The translations under genes were made by a program, and so were the position numbers. The notes beneath the pieces were generated by a model. The model saw only the letters and a list, made by a program, of their open reading frames with translations. It was not told the origin of the DNA and ran no database searches. A stretch of 64,000 nt of DNA from Aquilaria yunnanensis (Eukaryota > Streptophyta > Magnoliopsida > Malvales > Thymelaeaceae): positions 104,360,893 through 104,424,892 of the forward strand of contig CM077594.1 of assembly GCA_039654915.1 (NCBI GenBank), written 5' to 3'. Shown here piece by piece: positions 1 through 12,949 of this stretch; the first letter of the stretch is position 1; each line of letters starts with the position of its first letter.

Positions 1-320
1 CATGGACAAGAAGAAGGGTTAAGCTAATACTTTATATAATAATGAGACATCTCCATCTATCGCCAATTAGTTTTAAGTTGAATGCTGTAATATGGAATCA
101 AAGCAAATTTGAAACTGCCCCAGCTATTGTCAAAAATGACCTACATGATAGAGCCAAAGCGGCCTACACATGAAGGGGCGTGTTAAGTGGGAAAATCTCA
201 TATGACCAATAAAAGAGTTAAGTCAATACTTTATATAGTGATGGAGTTTCTCCACCTATTATTAATTAGTTCTAGATTGGATGCTTTAACAGATACTGAA
301 ATTATTTTTATAACAAAAAA
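1..320. repeat. Diverged direct duplication, probable LTR-type fragment cut by the window edge
   Basis: Bases about 1-115 and 200-305 are diverged copies of each other: both run from a GTTAAG-like stretch through ACTTTATATA, TCTCCA and TTAATTAGTT-like segments in the same order. A stretch with GGGGCGTGTTAAGTGGGAAA lies between them. This looks like part of a dispersed repeat, possibly an LTR, but its ends are outside the window or not definable. No coding potential seen. Confidence 0.35.
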
Positions 321-492
321 TTAGTGAAATGAAATAAAAAAAACTAGACTGCAGATGATTTTTCTTGTAGCATATGCCACTTCTTTTTGTCATGTTGCCC
401 TTACACATAATTATGCTTGACCGCATCCCCGTGAAACAAAGTTGACAAAGCAAAACAGAAAAAAACAAACTTTTGGTATAGTGAAAAATTGG

Positions 493-939
493 GTAAATTA
501 TGAAATTCCCCCCGTGGTTTGATATAATCTACATTTTATCCTCTTAATTTTTAAAAACCTACACTTTAGTCTATATTTCCTTTATAGTATCCAACAACAA
601 TTTCTGAAACTATAAATTAAATAATCTTATAACCATATTTCATTAATTTCAAAAAAAAAATTCATTGCTAATCGACATTTAAAAATACTAATATTCATTT
701 ATAAGAAGAAAAACGTATCTATATAAAGGAAAAACTGATAATTGAAAATGTTTATTAACTATAAAAAAAATATTGAAAAACCCAACATTACTGGAAGATA
801 ACTATCGTATAGTTTAAATTACAGTTTCAAAAGTTGTTATTAGACAGTATAAAAGAACCAGAGGCAAAGTGTAGGTTTTAAAAAATAAAGTGGGCAAACT
901 ATAGGTTAGGGTAACTCTCAGGGATAATTGTAACTTTCC
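493..939. mobile_element. Mutator-like MITE, long TIRs
   Basis: The first about 120 bases and the reverse complement of the last about 120 bases match with substitutions; both hold a segment reading AAACCTACACTTT followed by a CCAACAACAA-like or CTAATAACAA-like segment. The flanks carry a near-perfect direct duplication, AGTGAAAAATTGG at 480-492 and AGTGAAAAAATTGG at 940-953. A long TIR and a duplication of about 9-13 bp suggest a non-autonomous Mutator-type element. No ORF inside is credible. Confidence 0.6.
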
Positions 940-972
940 AGTGAAAAAATTGGTCATACTTCTCTCTCAAAT

Positions 973-2153
973 AAGGTAAAATCTAAATTTGGTATCTTAA
1001 TTTTGAGGTTTATCATAAAGTGGTCCATTAACTCTAATAGTGACTATTTAAGTTTCTAACTCAACTAGTGTGTCTTATGTTGGTCTATTCTATCATTTGA
1101 GCTGTTATTTTGATTGAAACTTGTCTATGTGGTTCTCAAAATGTCACATGACTTCCTCTTTAACGAAAATGGATGACTATATTGTATAGAAATGAAAATT
1201 CATACCCAAACTTACACAAACATATAATTTTTTGGGACTTGAAACATAGATTAACCCTACTTAATCAGATCAATTCTTCGAAAATGGGTTGGAAAAATTT
1301 CTTTCCTTTTCTTGATACCTAGCATGATGACAGCCAAAGATTGGTCAAATTTGGGGCCGGAGGCGAAAGGATGGCGGCTTGGGATTGAACTAAAGGTAGA
1401 AAAAAATGATAAAGGAGAAGAAGAAGGTGCAGTAGTAGCAAAGTAGTTGTGGCAACAGCTACGCCACTTTTTGTGCAAATGTGGCATTTTGATGGCGGGT
1501 TGAGGTGACTTGGCATTTGGGTTTCTATTGCCCGATGGCTTTTAAATCAGCCCTCCAGCTTTGGCCATTTTTTGGGATTTTGGGTCGATTCAATCATAGC
1601 AAAATTTGGCTTCTAATTAAGAAAGATTTTGGAGATTGGTCGGATTAGCCTTAGGTTTTACTCCTCAAATCGATGCCTCATTCTTATAGTTATCGACAGC
1701 CACCGTATGATCTACTAGCCCAATGACCTCACATTTCCTTGAATTGAGGCCTCATTTTTGTAAGGTTCAATCATAATCGACCTATGTTCGAATTTTGGGT
1801 CGATTCAACCTCTTTTCAGAACAAAAAAAAAAGTCAAAATAAAAAACTCCTATAAAGATTAATAGTTAGATAAAATAGAGTTGTTAGGGTGAAAAAGAGA
1901 AGAAAAGTCGACAAGCTCACTGGTAAGAATTGAGGAGGAAGATGGAGTTTGGATTCTCTATATTTCAAGTTTATAAGATTATGTGTTTGTGTTAGTTTAG
2001 ATCTAAATTGTCATATAAAATAACGGCTTAACTGACAAATAGACTAAAATAGGATAAGCTAGTTAGTTAGAGGACTTTAACAGTTTCTATTAGAGTTAAG
2101 AGACCACTTTGGGATGAATTTCAAAGTTAGGGGACTAAATTTGCATTTCAACC
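973..2153. mobile_element. 1.18-kb Mutator-like TIR element with 9-bp target duplication
   Basis: The left end (around 978-1050) and the reverse complement of the right end (around 2080-2150) match: both contain AAAGTGGTC and TTAACTCTAATAG in the same spacing. A perfect 9-bp direct repeat, CTCTCAAAT, flanks it at 964-972 and 2154-2162. These are hallmarks of a Mutator-like insertion. The interior (about 1250-1800) is not part of the TIRs and encodes no recognisable transposase, so it is non-autonomous. Whether the interior is captured host DNA cannot be told from the sequence alone. Confidence 0.7.
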
Positions 2154-2162
2154 CTCTCAAAT

Positions 2163-2876
2163 GTGTTGCCTTGTTTTGTTGCCGTTTGTGTCTCTGCAGA
2201 GACTGCATCTGCATATATTTTACTACTATGCTTTTCTCCGGGCCTTTAAAATTCTTTCGCCCGTGGACGCCCAATAGCTGCAAGCCTGCAGCTGGACAAA
2301 CCCGATGAGAAAGCTCGAGCAGGAAAAATATTCGAAACCAGGAAACTATTGCTAATAAGAAATTAAGAAATAGTTTAACGAAGTGACACACGTTGATTTT
2401 TTTACTGAATCATGTTTTATTTTGTAGTGATCTTTTTTTTTATAAAAAAAAAAACCTTTTCTGATCTATTTTTGGAATTGAAATGAGTTTCTGACAATTA
2501 CAAGTTTACAACTAGGCCATATTTTCGAATGGCTCATGAGAGAGGACCGAACAATGAAATATATATTTGAAAAAGACAATCGTATCTCAAAAGAAATCAG
2601 ACAATTTAGAACAGCAAGAACACACATTATACAAAAATTACTGGTAACACCATTATTTTATAAAAAGATATTTTTCCTTGATGCGTAGCAAATTTTTGTT
2701 GTCGTCTGTAGAGCATATCTGGTCCATTCGTAGAAGAGTCCATGACAAGATATTATTAGTCATATTTCAATAGATATCGATCTTTTGCTTACTCTATCTG
2801 ACATTGAAAAATCCATCAATTGTCTGGCGGGCCTAGCTTAATTGCCTACAGGGATATCGGCTCTAGCCGATGTCTG
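2163..2876. other. Intergenic DNA, nothing recognised
   Basis: AT-rich sequence with short open frames on both strands. None shows domain-like composition or splice-compatible structure. Confidence 0.5.
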
Positions 2877-3278
2877 AGCATCTCTAATAATTTTTCTATA
2901 ATTTTTATAAGATAAAAAATAAAAAGTCTCATATTTATTATATAATAATTAAATAGTTTATATTTAAAATAAATTTAAATTAATGACTAGTTTAGTTATT
3001 AAAATAATTAAATATTTTATATTTAAAACAATAACATAGAGGTCAAGTGAGAAAAGTAAAAAATAGATAAAAAAGAGCCAAAAAGTAAAGTGGGAGGAGA
3101 GAGAAAAGAATGAAGAATAATAAATTTTAGAGTTTATATAAATATAGAAAATTGACTCCTTTTTTATCTCATTTTTTATTTTAAAAAATGAGATGTGAAA
3201 GCTATTGAAGTGAAAAAATGCTCAATATTTCCTAAAATAGATAAAATCTATAAAATAGGAAAGCTGTTGGAGATGCTT
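2877..3278. mobile_element. MITE of about 400 bp
   Basis: It begins AGCATCTCTAATAA (2878) and ends with the inverted form GTTGGAGATGCT (3266-3277). The inverted match continues inward through TCTATAATTTT-like against CTATTTTATAG-like sequence. The interior is extremely AT-rich. I could not fix a target duplication, so the superfamily is open. Confidence 0.5.
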
Positions 3279-3464
3279 TTAAAGTTTAATTCCTACTCCA
3301 AATTCACAAACAATATTATTAAATACTGCTTTACTTGCCTTCAAATCCTGAAAAAATAAATATTTCCCCTTATATTCCTTAAATTCTATACTTTTATACT
3401 TGATTATGAATTAAAAAAACATCCATCAACTGTGACTATGACTAGTCTACTCTAATTATTAATA

Positions 3465-3778
3465 TTAGGGCATTCTACATAACATTTTAAATTTATGTTG
3501 ATATTGCAGTTACATTCCCGAGGTTCATAAAATTACACTTTTGAGTCTATTTTTTTTTTTATCCAACAACAACTTCTGATATTATGGTTCTGGTAGCTTT
3601 CTATCATGAGTTTTAATTAATTTATTATTTTTTAAATGTCAATTGGTTGTAGAGAAATATCAGACCACTTAATGCAAAAAGAAATGAGAAAAAACTAAAA
3701 TTTTAAAACTCATAAGTGTAACCATAACATCAATATAAGTTCCTGGGTAAGTAAAAATACTCTTAAAGTTGTATATGT
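3465..3778. mobile_element. MITE, inverted-repeat element related to the one at 493-939
   Basis: The left arm (3490-3580) and the reverse complement of the right arm (3690-3775) align over about 60 bases around TATGTTGATATTGCAGTTAC and its counterpart. It shares the segment TATCCAACAACAACTTCTGA with the element at 493-939 (one base different there), so the two are probably the same broad family. The ends are approximate. Confidence 0.45.
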
Positions 3779-6700
3779 GCTGATGATCTACGTATAACCT
3801 ATGCTAAGCCACCAGTTTCTCTTCATTTAATTCCTGCCTGCTAGCTAGAACAACCTAAATAAATTTATAATCTTAGTTCAATTATGTGTATGTCCGGACC
3901 ATTATAGGAAAATGGCTAAACGGACGCTGAGGGTGGACGGTTCCACCTCCCCATATAATTCAATGAAAATGATGATTTAAGTGTCTTTAGAATCACAAAA
4001 TATCAAACATTTCTATATTTCTTATACTATAAAGTAGCTTATGCCTTTTTATATTCGGTAAGATACTTCCCTTTACCCAAAAGAAAATTAGATGTATAGA
4101 TTTGATACGTTCAAAAATATAGACCCTATATATCTAAAAGATTTTCGAAAATATTTATAGGTATTTTCTTGAATGTACGTATATATGCCTTTAACATTGT
4201 CGCTTTTTTCCATCTTCCTCCAACTCATTTTCATTTTTGAGCAAACGTAGGTAATTATGATACAATCAAATAAAGACAATCTTACATTATGAACTATACT
4301 TATCTCCTCTACTTATATGTAGCGAAAAGAAAGGGAATATGTTTTAAAATTATAACAACCGATATCAAGGATACAAAACATAACATTCATATGATGGCAA
4401 CCTCAGACAAAGAGTTGTAGTATCCTCTATCCCCTCTATTATCTTCTTATCTTTCTTCATCGAAGCAATTCCTATCATCATCTTGGTTGGTCGGACATGG
4501 AGATTTTGCTGATGATGGAAAATGGAGATATTCTACTTAATTAATAGGACAAGACATAAGTTAAACAGTAAAAGCATCGGTGGTAATCATTTTGATTTTG
4601 ATAAATGTTCGGCGTTTATTACGGTCTAGGCAAACATAAAGCTAGGGTTTGCGGTAAAAATCGTTATTGCCAACCTCCCACCCGAATCAAATCAGGCCGA
4701 GCTGAATCCAACGCCAACAGCTCGGGCTGACCAGGCAATAAGCTTCGGCTCTGCCTGCACTCTTCCCATTCCCATCCAATGGACTACCTCGTTTATATGG
4801 GACCAAATTAACCAGCCATGCCGCCTCTGCAAAATACTGATCACTAGCAGCCAGGTGAACCACCCCATCCAACCCCCCCCCCCCCCCCCCCCCCCCATCT
4901 CCGAAACATAGAAGATGTTAGGCTGGTCTCGTTCTCGTACGTACCCTTCCAGACCGCAACACGGACCAGTTTCGATGGAGACATGACGGTACACTAACCG
5001 GAATGCACTTTGGTTGCTCCAAAATTTTCTAGTAACGGGCCTGGCTGAGTACCAGTAGCTCATCATGGATGCCCTAAGAATATATACTTGGAGAATGATC
5101 CATGGGTTCATAGGCCCACAATGGATTAGCATCTGCAAGCCCACAAGAATATCCACAAACAAATTGTCTTCATATCAGTTCCTTATTTTTCATACCAATT
5201 AATTAGTATATTAGTTTTATCATGTTTTGCAGAAAAAAATGACTCCTTTGCCTAAAAAAATGAAAATTGCAAGAATTACTTTTATTGCAAAACGAATTGG
5301 CCAAATATATACTATATTATTTTTCGTCTATAATTTTAAACTTTTTTCATATATGTAAACTACCAATTCCCTAATCATACACATGCACACATAGGTTAAA
5401 AATAAGCATGGAAGGAAACCAAACAAACATTATGAGGTGTATCTAGGGGCTAATGGAGCATGTGATGCTGCGATCTGTATTTAGTAAACGAAATGATGGA
5501 TTTGGTCTTAAAAAGGGACGATTAAGCCACCATAAAATACTCATGTTTATAAAAAAAAATCAATAAAAAATATTGGGAAAATGTTGTTTTCATTCAAAGG
5601 GTGACGAAATAAATTAATTAAGGATGGAACAATATCCGAATGCATGCGGAAGATTAAAAAAAAAATTCATATTTGCTTGATCATACCTTACAATTTTTTT
5701 TGACAGACACATATGGACCTTCAAATTGAAGTATATATAACAAAAAAAATAGAATGTAATTCAATGAGGCAAACAAATATATTCTACTATAAATTAACAG
5801 ACAATGGGAAACGGCGATAGGATGTGCAAGCTAGCTATTGCATGTGTTGTGTGGCCTACTACAACAACCACCAAACAAACCGGCCCTCAGACTGGATATA
5901 TATAGGGAGACAATTCATAGGACCAAACTACAAGTACAAGTGGCCAACTGGGGGGTCTTCAAAGTCAGCAATCTACGCTGGGAGCCGATCCCCATAAGGA
6001 AATGCTTAGGAAAATCACGTAACGTTTGAGACGTGACGAGAAGTGGAAATTTGATACCAAAACCACTGTCACAAGGAACTCCGGTCGCCTCTTCTGTAGC
6101 ATTCCCCAACTTCATTTGCACTGCTCTGCTCTGCCTATTTTACTTTTTCTCTTCCCTGTCAAGCAAATCCATACAAATAATTTTGTCCTTATAAGACAAG
6201 CAAATAAATTATTGTTGCAGGCCAGATGTTATTAGCCTGATGGACATGAATACTGTTACATTTGATAGTCTCTTGGGATTTAATTTCTGACTTATAGTTG
6301 TTAACTTGATTGATATGAATATTATCATACTGTTTGGCGGTCTAAAGTTCAAATTTTGACCAAGGCAGCTTGACCTAGCCATACCCAGTTAGGCTCATCT
6401 AATCCCTGCAGTGGCCTAGTGTCGTGTCTAAGTGAATGGAGGTAATTTTGGGGGGGAAAAACCGCACTTCGGTATTATATCTTTAATAAAATTTACAACT
6501 TGACCGTACTGATTTTAATGTTTATATCTATATGTTATAAAGGAATTATCTACCACCCCACACCAATTATCATTTTTTCTCGGTATCTCTTTAGATTTAT
6601 AATATAGCACTTGAAACCCAATCTCACAATGAACAAGTGAATAAAGCTTATCTGTAGCCTACGTGTTAGAGTTTAAGTCTTTATATAAGCCAAAATCAAA

Positions 6701-6840
6701 AACCTATCAAACCTCTTAAATTGGTTGTTTTGCTTTTCATTCATCTCAATTTTTTTATAAGTTTTGAAAAAGACATCCAATATTCAAGTAATTGAGATGT
6801 CTCCGTCAAATATTTTTGGTGTGAAGTTTGTTATTAATAA
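3779..6840. other. Intergenic DNA with a 24-base poly-C run
   Basis: No gene is supported. A homopolymer of 24 C lies at 4873-4896; the open frame that crosses it on the minus strand owes its glycine run to this tract and is not a gene. Around 5815-6240 the composition is less AT-rich, but neither strand gives a domain-like product. Confidence 0.5.
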
Positions 6841-7184
6841 GAGTAAATATCGCTAGTTGTCCCTAAACCATACTCATGTTACTTAATCATTTCAAAAATA
6901 TCAGGTGTTGCATTAATCGTCCTAAAACTATTTAATTGTTGTTATTTCATTCTGACATCAACTAAACCATTAAATATGGATAAAAAAGTGGTGTCACATC
7001 AACAACGCGTCATTTTTTCATATCACATTAGCAGCTACATCATTTTTTCATTCATATTTAACAGTTTAGTTGACTGTGAGATGAAATAACAATAATTAAA
7101 ACTAATTAAATAATTTTAGGATAATTAGTATAACACCTTAAATAATATAGGTATAGTCTAGGGACAACTGTCGATATTTGCCTC
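6841..7184. mobile_element. Fold-back MITE, about 340 bp
   Basis: Nearly the whole unit is an imperfect palindrome. The left arm has TAAATATCGCTAGTTGTCCC and CCTAAAACTATTTAATT. The right arm has their inverted forms, including GGGACAACTGTCGATATTTG. TTAATAA-like sequence borders both sides, which could be the target duplication. No coding sequence. Confidence 0.6.
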
Positions 7185-7738
7185 TTAATAACCACATTTT
7201 GAAAAACAAGATGAGTTTTGAATACTGCATGAGCAAAATCAACGACAGGCAAGAGAAATTGACTGATATAAATATTTTGCTTGCCTTTTACGTGGCCAAA
7301 AAAATCAAAAGAAAAAAGGAGAAATCTTATTGCTGAGAATGCAATTAAGTTCGAGTACCAGCTAGTATAGGGGACAATTACTAGCTTTAATGTATTTTAC
7401 GTCTCAACCAGAGAATGGCAAAATCGAGACGTAAATATACAACCAGGTGTCAATCCGAACAAAATTAGCAGTGGAGGCTTTAATGGTTTATAAATAGATG
7501 TCCTCTAATGTAAGTTGTAAACTTGTAATGGAATAAAAGGGGAGAGTAGAAACAAAAACTAATGGACCCGGCTGGTTTAAAATCAGGGCCCTGATTGAAG
7601 TGTATATTTATCTGACAAAATCATTAGCGATGTTAGATGAATAAAAAATTATTTAATGGTGACTTTTAAATTTTAAAACTTAAAGAGTGATTATCTCGAA
7701 CAATATAAAATATTTCAAATTTGACACTAATAACAAAT

Positions 7739-9348
7739 GCCAAACTACACTAGAGGCCCCTGAATTTTTCTAAACCCTCAAACTAAAACTTGGCCAGTAG
7801 ACTAGAGGCCCTCTAACTTTCCAACTTGATACGTTTTAGTCCAACTTGTTCACCTGACTTTTTTTTTTCCTAATGGCTTAAATACACCAGAACCCCTCAA
7901 ACGTTGATAACTCATCCAAGTTAGTCATCAAACTAGAAATTGCACTAGGCCTTAAACTTTGCAATAGACAATGGGCATTATAAAAATCCAAAGTAAATAC
8001 AATTTCTATTGGCTTTTTTAGGTTGGGTAAGAAAAAATTTATTAAAACTAATTAATTTATAAAAAATTTATTCATGTGCTTATTGGGTAAATATAGAATT
8101 AGCTATCAAATGATTCTAGGTAAAACAAAGTAAAAAATAAAAATAGTGCATCATCTATAATCAGAAAAGATAGTATAAAAACAACATATGTTTAACAAAA
8201 AAATATAGAACAACCGATTTGTGACAAAGTTCCACGATAACACATTTTATCTCATCCACTATAATGATATACCTATAAAGATGCACATGATACCTGCCGT
8301 AAAGCATGTATTTTTTTTTTATTTTTTTTATTTTTTTATGGTTGTGATTAAAGATAACTATCAAAACCATAAAAAAATACATTAACTAAATATTTCAAGA
8401 CAAAGGTTAAAAATAGTTGAGGAATGTATTGGTTCTTATGAAAATTCTTTGAAAGAATATATAGTGTCATATTTTTAATCAACATATATTATTTTTCTAC
8501 TATATTATTTTCTCATTATAAATAATGTATTTTTAATTCTACCTTTATTTTGTCCAAAATCAATATAATTTGAAGGATAATAAAATAAGTTACCTAATAT
8601 TCACTTGATAATGTTTGTCATTAATTAATTAATTTTAATGTTTTTTCCTTCCTTAGTCTAAAACAGAATATTTAATAAAAAAACATACTCCTTCCATCCT
8701 CTAATAATTGAAATGTTTCTCTATGTAAGGATATTAAAGTATATGTAATTTATTTATTTTTTCAATTTTTCACATGAAACTAAAATTTTTTTAAAAAATT
8801 TGATTTTGTGTAGTGAGGGTTTAAATAATGATTAAAAAATAAAATATTCTTTTTTTGGATTTTGTATAGTTCAAATGAAGATTAAAAAAAATTATTGGGT
8901 TTTGTATAGTAAGAGTTTAAATAATGATAGTAAGATAAACTAAAAGTTGAAAACTTTCTAAAAATGAAAATATTTCATTCTTTTTGGGACAGTAAAAAAA
9001 AGAATACGTTTCATTCTTTTTGGAACGAATGAAGTATTATTTTTTTTAACAAAATAAAAGTGGTTTTGACATTTTTAAAGTATAAAATTGGTATTCCTGT
9101 CATCCAAAATCTCCATTCAATTATTTACACTGGATTTTTACTAATTTTTATTGCAAAGTTTAGGGGTTTTGTTGTTTGATGAGCTTCTTGGATTGTTGTC
9201 AAATTTTAATGGCTCATGGTGCATTTAAGCCATTAAAAACGAAGTCACGTTGCAAAGCCAGAGGAGGACTTGTATCAACCGATTTTTAGTTTAAGGATCA
9301 ACTCGTGTGAGTTGGTAAAGTTCAGATGGTCTCTGGTGTACTTTGGGC
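7739..9348. mobile_element. 1.6-kb TIR element with long arms
   Basis: The left arm (about 7739-7975) and the reverse complement of the right arm (about 9150-9348) align over roughly 200 bases. Shared landmarks are an AATGGCTTAAAT(A/G)CACCA segment and a CTAAACTTTGCAATA-like segment. The outer flanks TAACAAAT and ATCACAAAC may be a decayed duplication of about 9 bp, again Mutator-like. The AT-rich interior hosts a separate Stowaway-type MITE. No transposase ORF is visible. Confidence 0.6.
8688..9034. mobile_element. Stowaway-like (Tc1/mariner) MITE nested in the larger TIR element
   Basis: The left terminus CTCCTTCCATCC is preceded by TA (8686-8687). The right end GGAACGAATGAAG is followed by TA (9035-9036). 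This fits the CTCCCTCCGTCC-type Stowaway terminus with a TA target duplication. The interior is AT-rich with internal short duplications around TTTCATTCTTTTTGG. Confidence 0.65.
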
Positions 9349-10586
9349 TATCACAAACTCTATGATATATAGCATGGAACTATGGAAGGACCAAATTGAA
9401 TTGGTGAGAAACCCGAGTACCTAGCAATAGAATATGTGAGAATTAGCGTCCCCTGGGGAGGTAGATTCCAAGGGCAAAGCAAAGGAAATTTACAAGTGAA
9501 TGATTCCAATTTCAATGCCGTCCTGAGACTGCTCATTTACATGTGGGACGCATGTGAGCGTCATTAAAACAACTTGCAATTTAGGACAAACTGATGCCTT
9601 TTACATGATGCAACAACTCCTTTTTATCACATTCCCCTCCCCCCCAATATCAATACTATGTAACCAACCTATTCATAATTTCTTCTCTCTCTCTCTCTCT
9701 CTCTGTTATTTGAGTAATCTTTACATCACATATAATACTTTCCTCATTGCAAAACAATAGTAATATTAACTTGTTCGCGTAATTTTGCTCTTTCCTTTTT
9801 TTTTTTTTTTTTGTTTTCGAAAATGAAAGGGGCTGTTGTGCCCTTGTTATTAATTTGCATATGTGATGAATTTTGGTTTTTTCCTTTTAGCATATCTTTA
9901 GATGGTACAGAAAATGTAAAGTTTGCACTATATCATATTTCGAATTTTGTCAAAAAAAGATCTGGTTTCATGCGTTGGACTATAACAAAGACTACTTATG
10001 TCACCTCAAAATAAACGAAAACTAATATGTTTAAGAAATATACTAGATAGGTACTCCCAAATATTCCTTTTTCAATTAATCAGAAAATACGAATACGTTT
10101 GTCTTGTTATATCGAGATGATGGAAAAATTCTGATGCGTGACGAAGCATACAAGTACGGTCCTGGCACCCAGGATTAATTCAGTGGTGATAAAAAAGAAA
10201 CATTAAGCGAATTTATTTGTAGAGTTGATAAAGTTACTTTTCAAAATTTGTAAGCTACTGATGTCTAGTAGAAAATGTGAATATAAGAAACTATTCTCCC
10301 AATATAATCGGACACAATATAGTTTAAATTCATTTTCTCACCATTAATACTCAACTATCTTATATTTAAAGATTATAAATTTTTAATTTCTAAAATATTA
10401 ATTTTCTAAAAAATTTCATACTGCTCCTCATATTCATTTTGATATGTGACATCAATTTCCTTTAGGTGACAGCTTCTTTTATAAGATTTGAAGAGGTATT
10501 TTGTATATTTTTCTTCTAGAAAAAAAAACGTAGAGATGTAGGTTTCAACCTAACTTATTTAATAATATTTTTTGTTTTCTCTCACA
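9349..10586. other. Intergenic DNA with simple repeats
   Basis: Contains a (CT)n run at about 9684-9704 and a T-run at about 9796-9811. Short open frames here have no recognisable features and I do not call them genes. Confidence 0.5.
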
Positions 10587-11344
10587 ATGGGCAGAGTGTC
10601 TAGCGCCATGGATGAAGGCGATGCTTTCCCTCCTATGAGCTCCAAAGAGGAAAAGATAACTCTGGATTTAGAACATGATCTAGTCCTTTAAGAACAACCG
10701 ACGGTATTGGTGGTAAGACTAATTATCACTAAAGAAGTGAATTCTATTGCTATTATGTCAATTCTAATAAAGGCATGGAAACATTTTAGCATCAAGCAGG
10801 TTGTCCTCCTGAGTTAGAAAATGTTCTAGGTTCATATGGAACTTGACAATGCAGTGGATGACATAATTGCCGCTAGTCCTTGGAATGTTGCATGATGGTG
10901 TATTTGTTTGGGGAAATGGGAGTCAGGGAAAACTTTGAAAGAACTTGGGTTAAATCAACTCCAGATTTGGATTCAGATACATGGGTTACCTTTGAGTTAT
11001 ATGAATGAACCTATTGCTCAGAATGTAGGCAGAAAGATTAGTAATGTCCTAGATGTTGATAAGGATGATTTCTGTTGGGGTTTCTTGAGAGTCAAGGTTG
11101 AGATAGCTACAGATGTGCCATTACTAGTAGGATCTGGATGCCTTAGGATAAGATTTCTAAGATGTGGATAGGTCTTAAGTATAAAAGGATAAGGGACTTA
11201 TGCTATTCTAATGGTAGGTTAGGGCACATTGATAAGGGTTGTTGTTTTGTTAACAAACCTATTTTGCTTAGCATAGGTCAACCAAAAATTAGACATTGGA
11301 TAAGAGCTAGTAACCCCTTGGACACTTCTGCTATAGGGCTTTAG
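10587..11344 (+). pseudogene. LINE ORF1 remnant (DUF4283 / zinc-knuckle region)
   Basis: An ATG at 10587 begins a short acidic stretch that soon stops. The frame then reappears at 10908-11171 with a segment reading LQIWIQIHGLPLSYM, typical of the DUF4283 domain found in plant LINE ORF1. The segment at 11162-11344, with LKYKRIRDLCYSNGRLGHID, matches the following zinc-knuckle part, but most expected cysteines are replaced. At least two frame breaks. Known role of the family: nucleic-acid binding with the LINE RNA. Confidence 0.65.
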
Positions 11345-11738
11345 GCCATCTAAGCATGAGTCCCTATTCTTAGAAGTACGAACAGTCATTTAGTCGCATG
11401 TTCAGCCTAGCTCTAATAGGTTTTTACATTCAACTCTGAATCTTAACCCTATTCTTAATGCACCACTAGAAAATAATGAGCAGGCCATCAATCTAAACTC
11501 TATGCATGTTAGTGGCAGCAGTACCTCTCTTGTTGTTATACAACAATTTTAGAGCTCATATATTTTTCCTTATATTATGAATCTACCTCAAAAAACTAAT
11601 GCTGATGCTCAAATGTGTGGTGATTAGCTTAAAGGAAAAAAAAAAGACTTAACAAAAACAATATGAGGGGTTGTTGTCTTAGAATAGTGCTACGATTGTA
11701 GGGTGTGGTGGCTTCCCTATAATAGCCACTAGGGACCC

Positions 11739-12513
11739 ATGATTTTTCTAAGTTGGAATTGTCAGGGACTGGTGTCTACCTTGACAATTCAAAGCCTTCA
11801 CAAGCTTGTGATGAAATGCAAACCCCAAATGTGCTTTTTGATAAAAACAAAGAATAAAGATGTAGTGGCTAATAAAAAAAGAATGAGCTACAATTTTGTC
11901 AAGGCTTTCACTATTGAAGTTGTTGGTTTATCTAGGGGATTGGCTTTATGGTGGAATGATAATGTTCATATTGAAGTCTTGGGAGCTTCTAAAAATTATA
12001 TTGATACTCGAGTCCTAAACCTAGGCTTAAATCAAATTGTAGGGTCACTTGGTTGCATGCCTCACCTAGGTTTAAAGAGAGATTGGTTTATTGGCAAGAG
12101 TTAAGAAGTATCTCTGCTAGTGTTGGTAATGAGCCTTGGTTATGTCTAGGTGATTTTAATGACATTCTTACCCAAGAAGAAAAGCTAGGTGGGAACTTCG
12201 GGGATCCAAATAAGATTCTTACTTTCCTAACATGCTTCTAGACATTAGTTTACAGGATATGGGTTTTAAATGGTAACTTTTCACTTGGCATAATAAGAGA
12301 GAAAAAGGCTGGATTCTAGAAAGGATGGATAGAGTTGTAATTAATGCTAAGTGGAGGGAATCCTTTCCTGCAACTCAACTTTTTCACCACCCTGGGATAG
12401 GTTTAGACCACATTCTCATAGTTCTTTATTCAAATGCTTTTGATAAAAAAAATGGGAGAGAATTTTTCATTTTGAACACATATGGACTAGGGAAAAAAGT
12501 TGTAAGTAAGTAG
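11739..12513 (+). pseudogene. LINE endonuclease domain, frameshifted
   Basis: It starts MIFLSWNCQGL, the usual start of the exonuclease-endonuclease-phosphatase fold of plant LINE ORF2. After a shift near 12055-12100 the next frame gives PWLCLGDFNDIL, the conserved catalytic segment with the Asp-Phe-Asn motif. A third segment (12325-12513) begins RMDRVVINAKW-like, which fits the end of the domain. The active-site segments are recognisable, but no continuous reading frame remains. Confidence 0.75.
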
Positions 12514-12949
12514 TTACCAAAGCTTGGGCTTTAATCTAGGATATCCACCCAAATACTGAAGTGATTAGGAAACCAAATCAAAGTCATAGAGATCTTATAG
12601 CTTAAAGTAGATCTGTTCTAAAACAAAATAGGGAAGAACTAGATGGCTTCATGCACTAGCTTAGGGAGGTCCAAGACAAGATTGATAGTAGGGATTTAGA
12701 TGAGACTAAGAGGATCACTAAAAGAATAGAAGAGATCTAGTTTCAAGAAAAACTTTATTGGCACCAAAGAAGTAGGATAAGTTGGTTAAAATTGGGGAGG
12801 GGTGGGAGGGGGGGAATAGAAACACCTCATTTGCCCACCAAACCATTCTTTAACGTAAGGATTATAATAAAATTCTTAGGCTAAAAAATAGTCAAGGGGT
12901 TTGGATTGAAGATGATGTAATATTACAAATTTCATTCATAGAACATTAT

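Noticed and set aside
4687..5162. Minus-strand frames of up to 156 codons across the poly-C run
   Set aside because: The glycine run is only the homopolymer. The two overlapping frames have no domain features.
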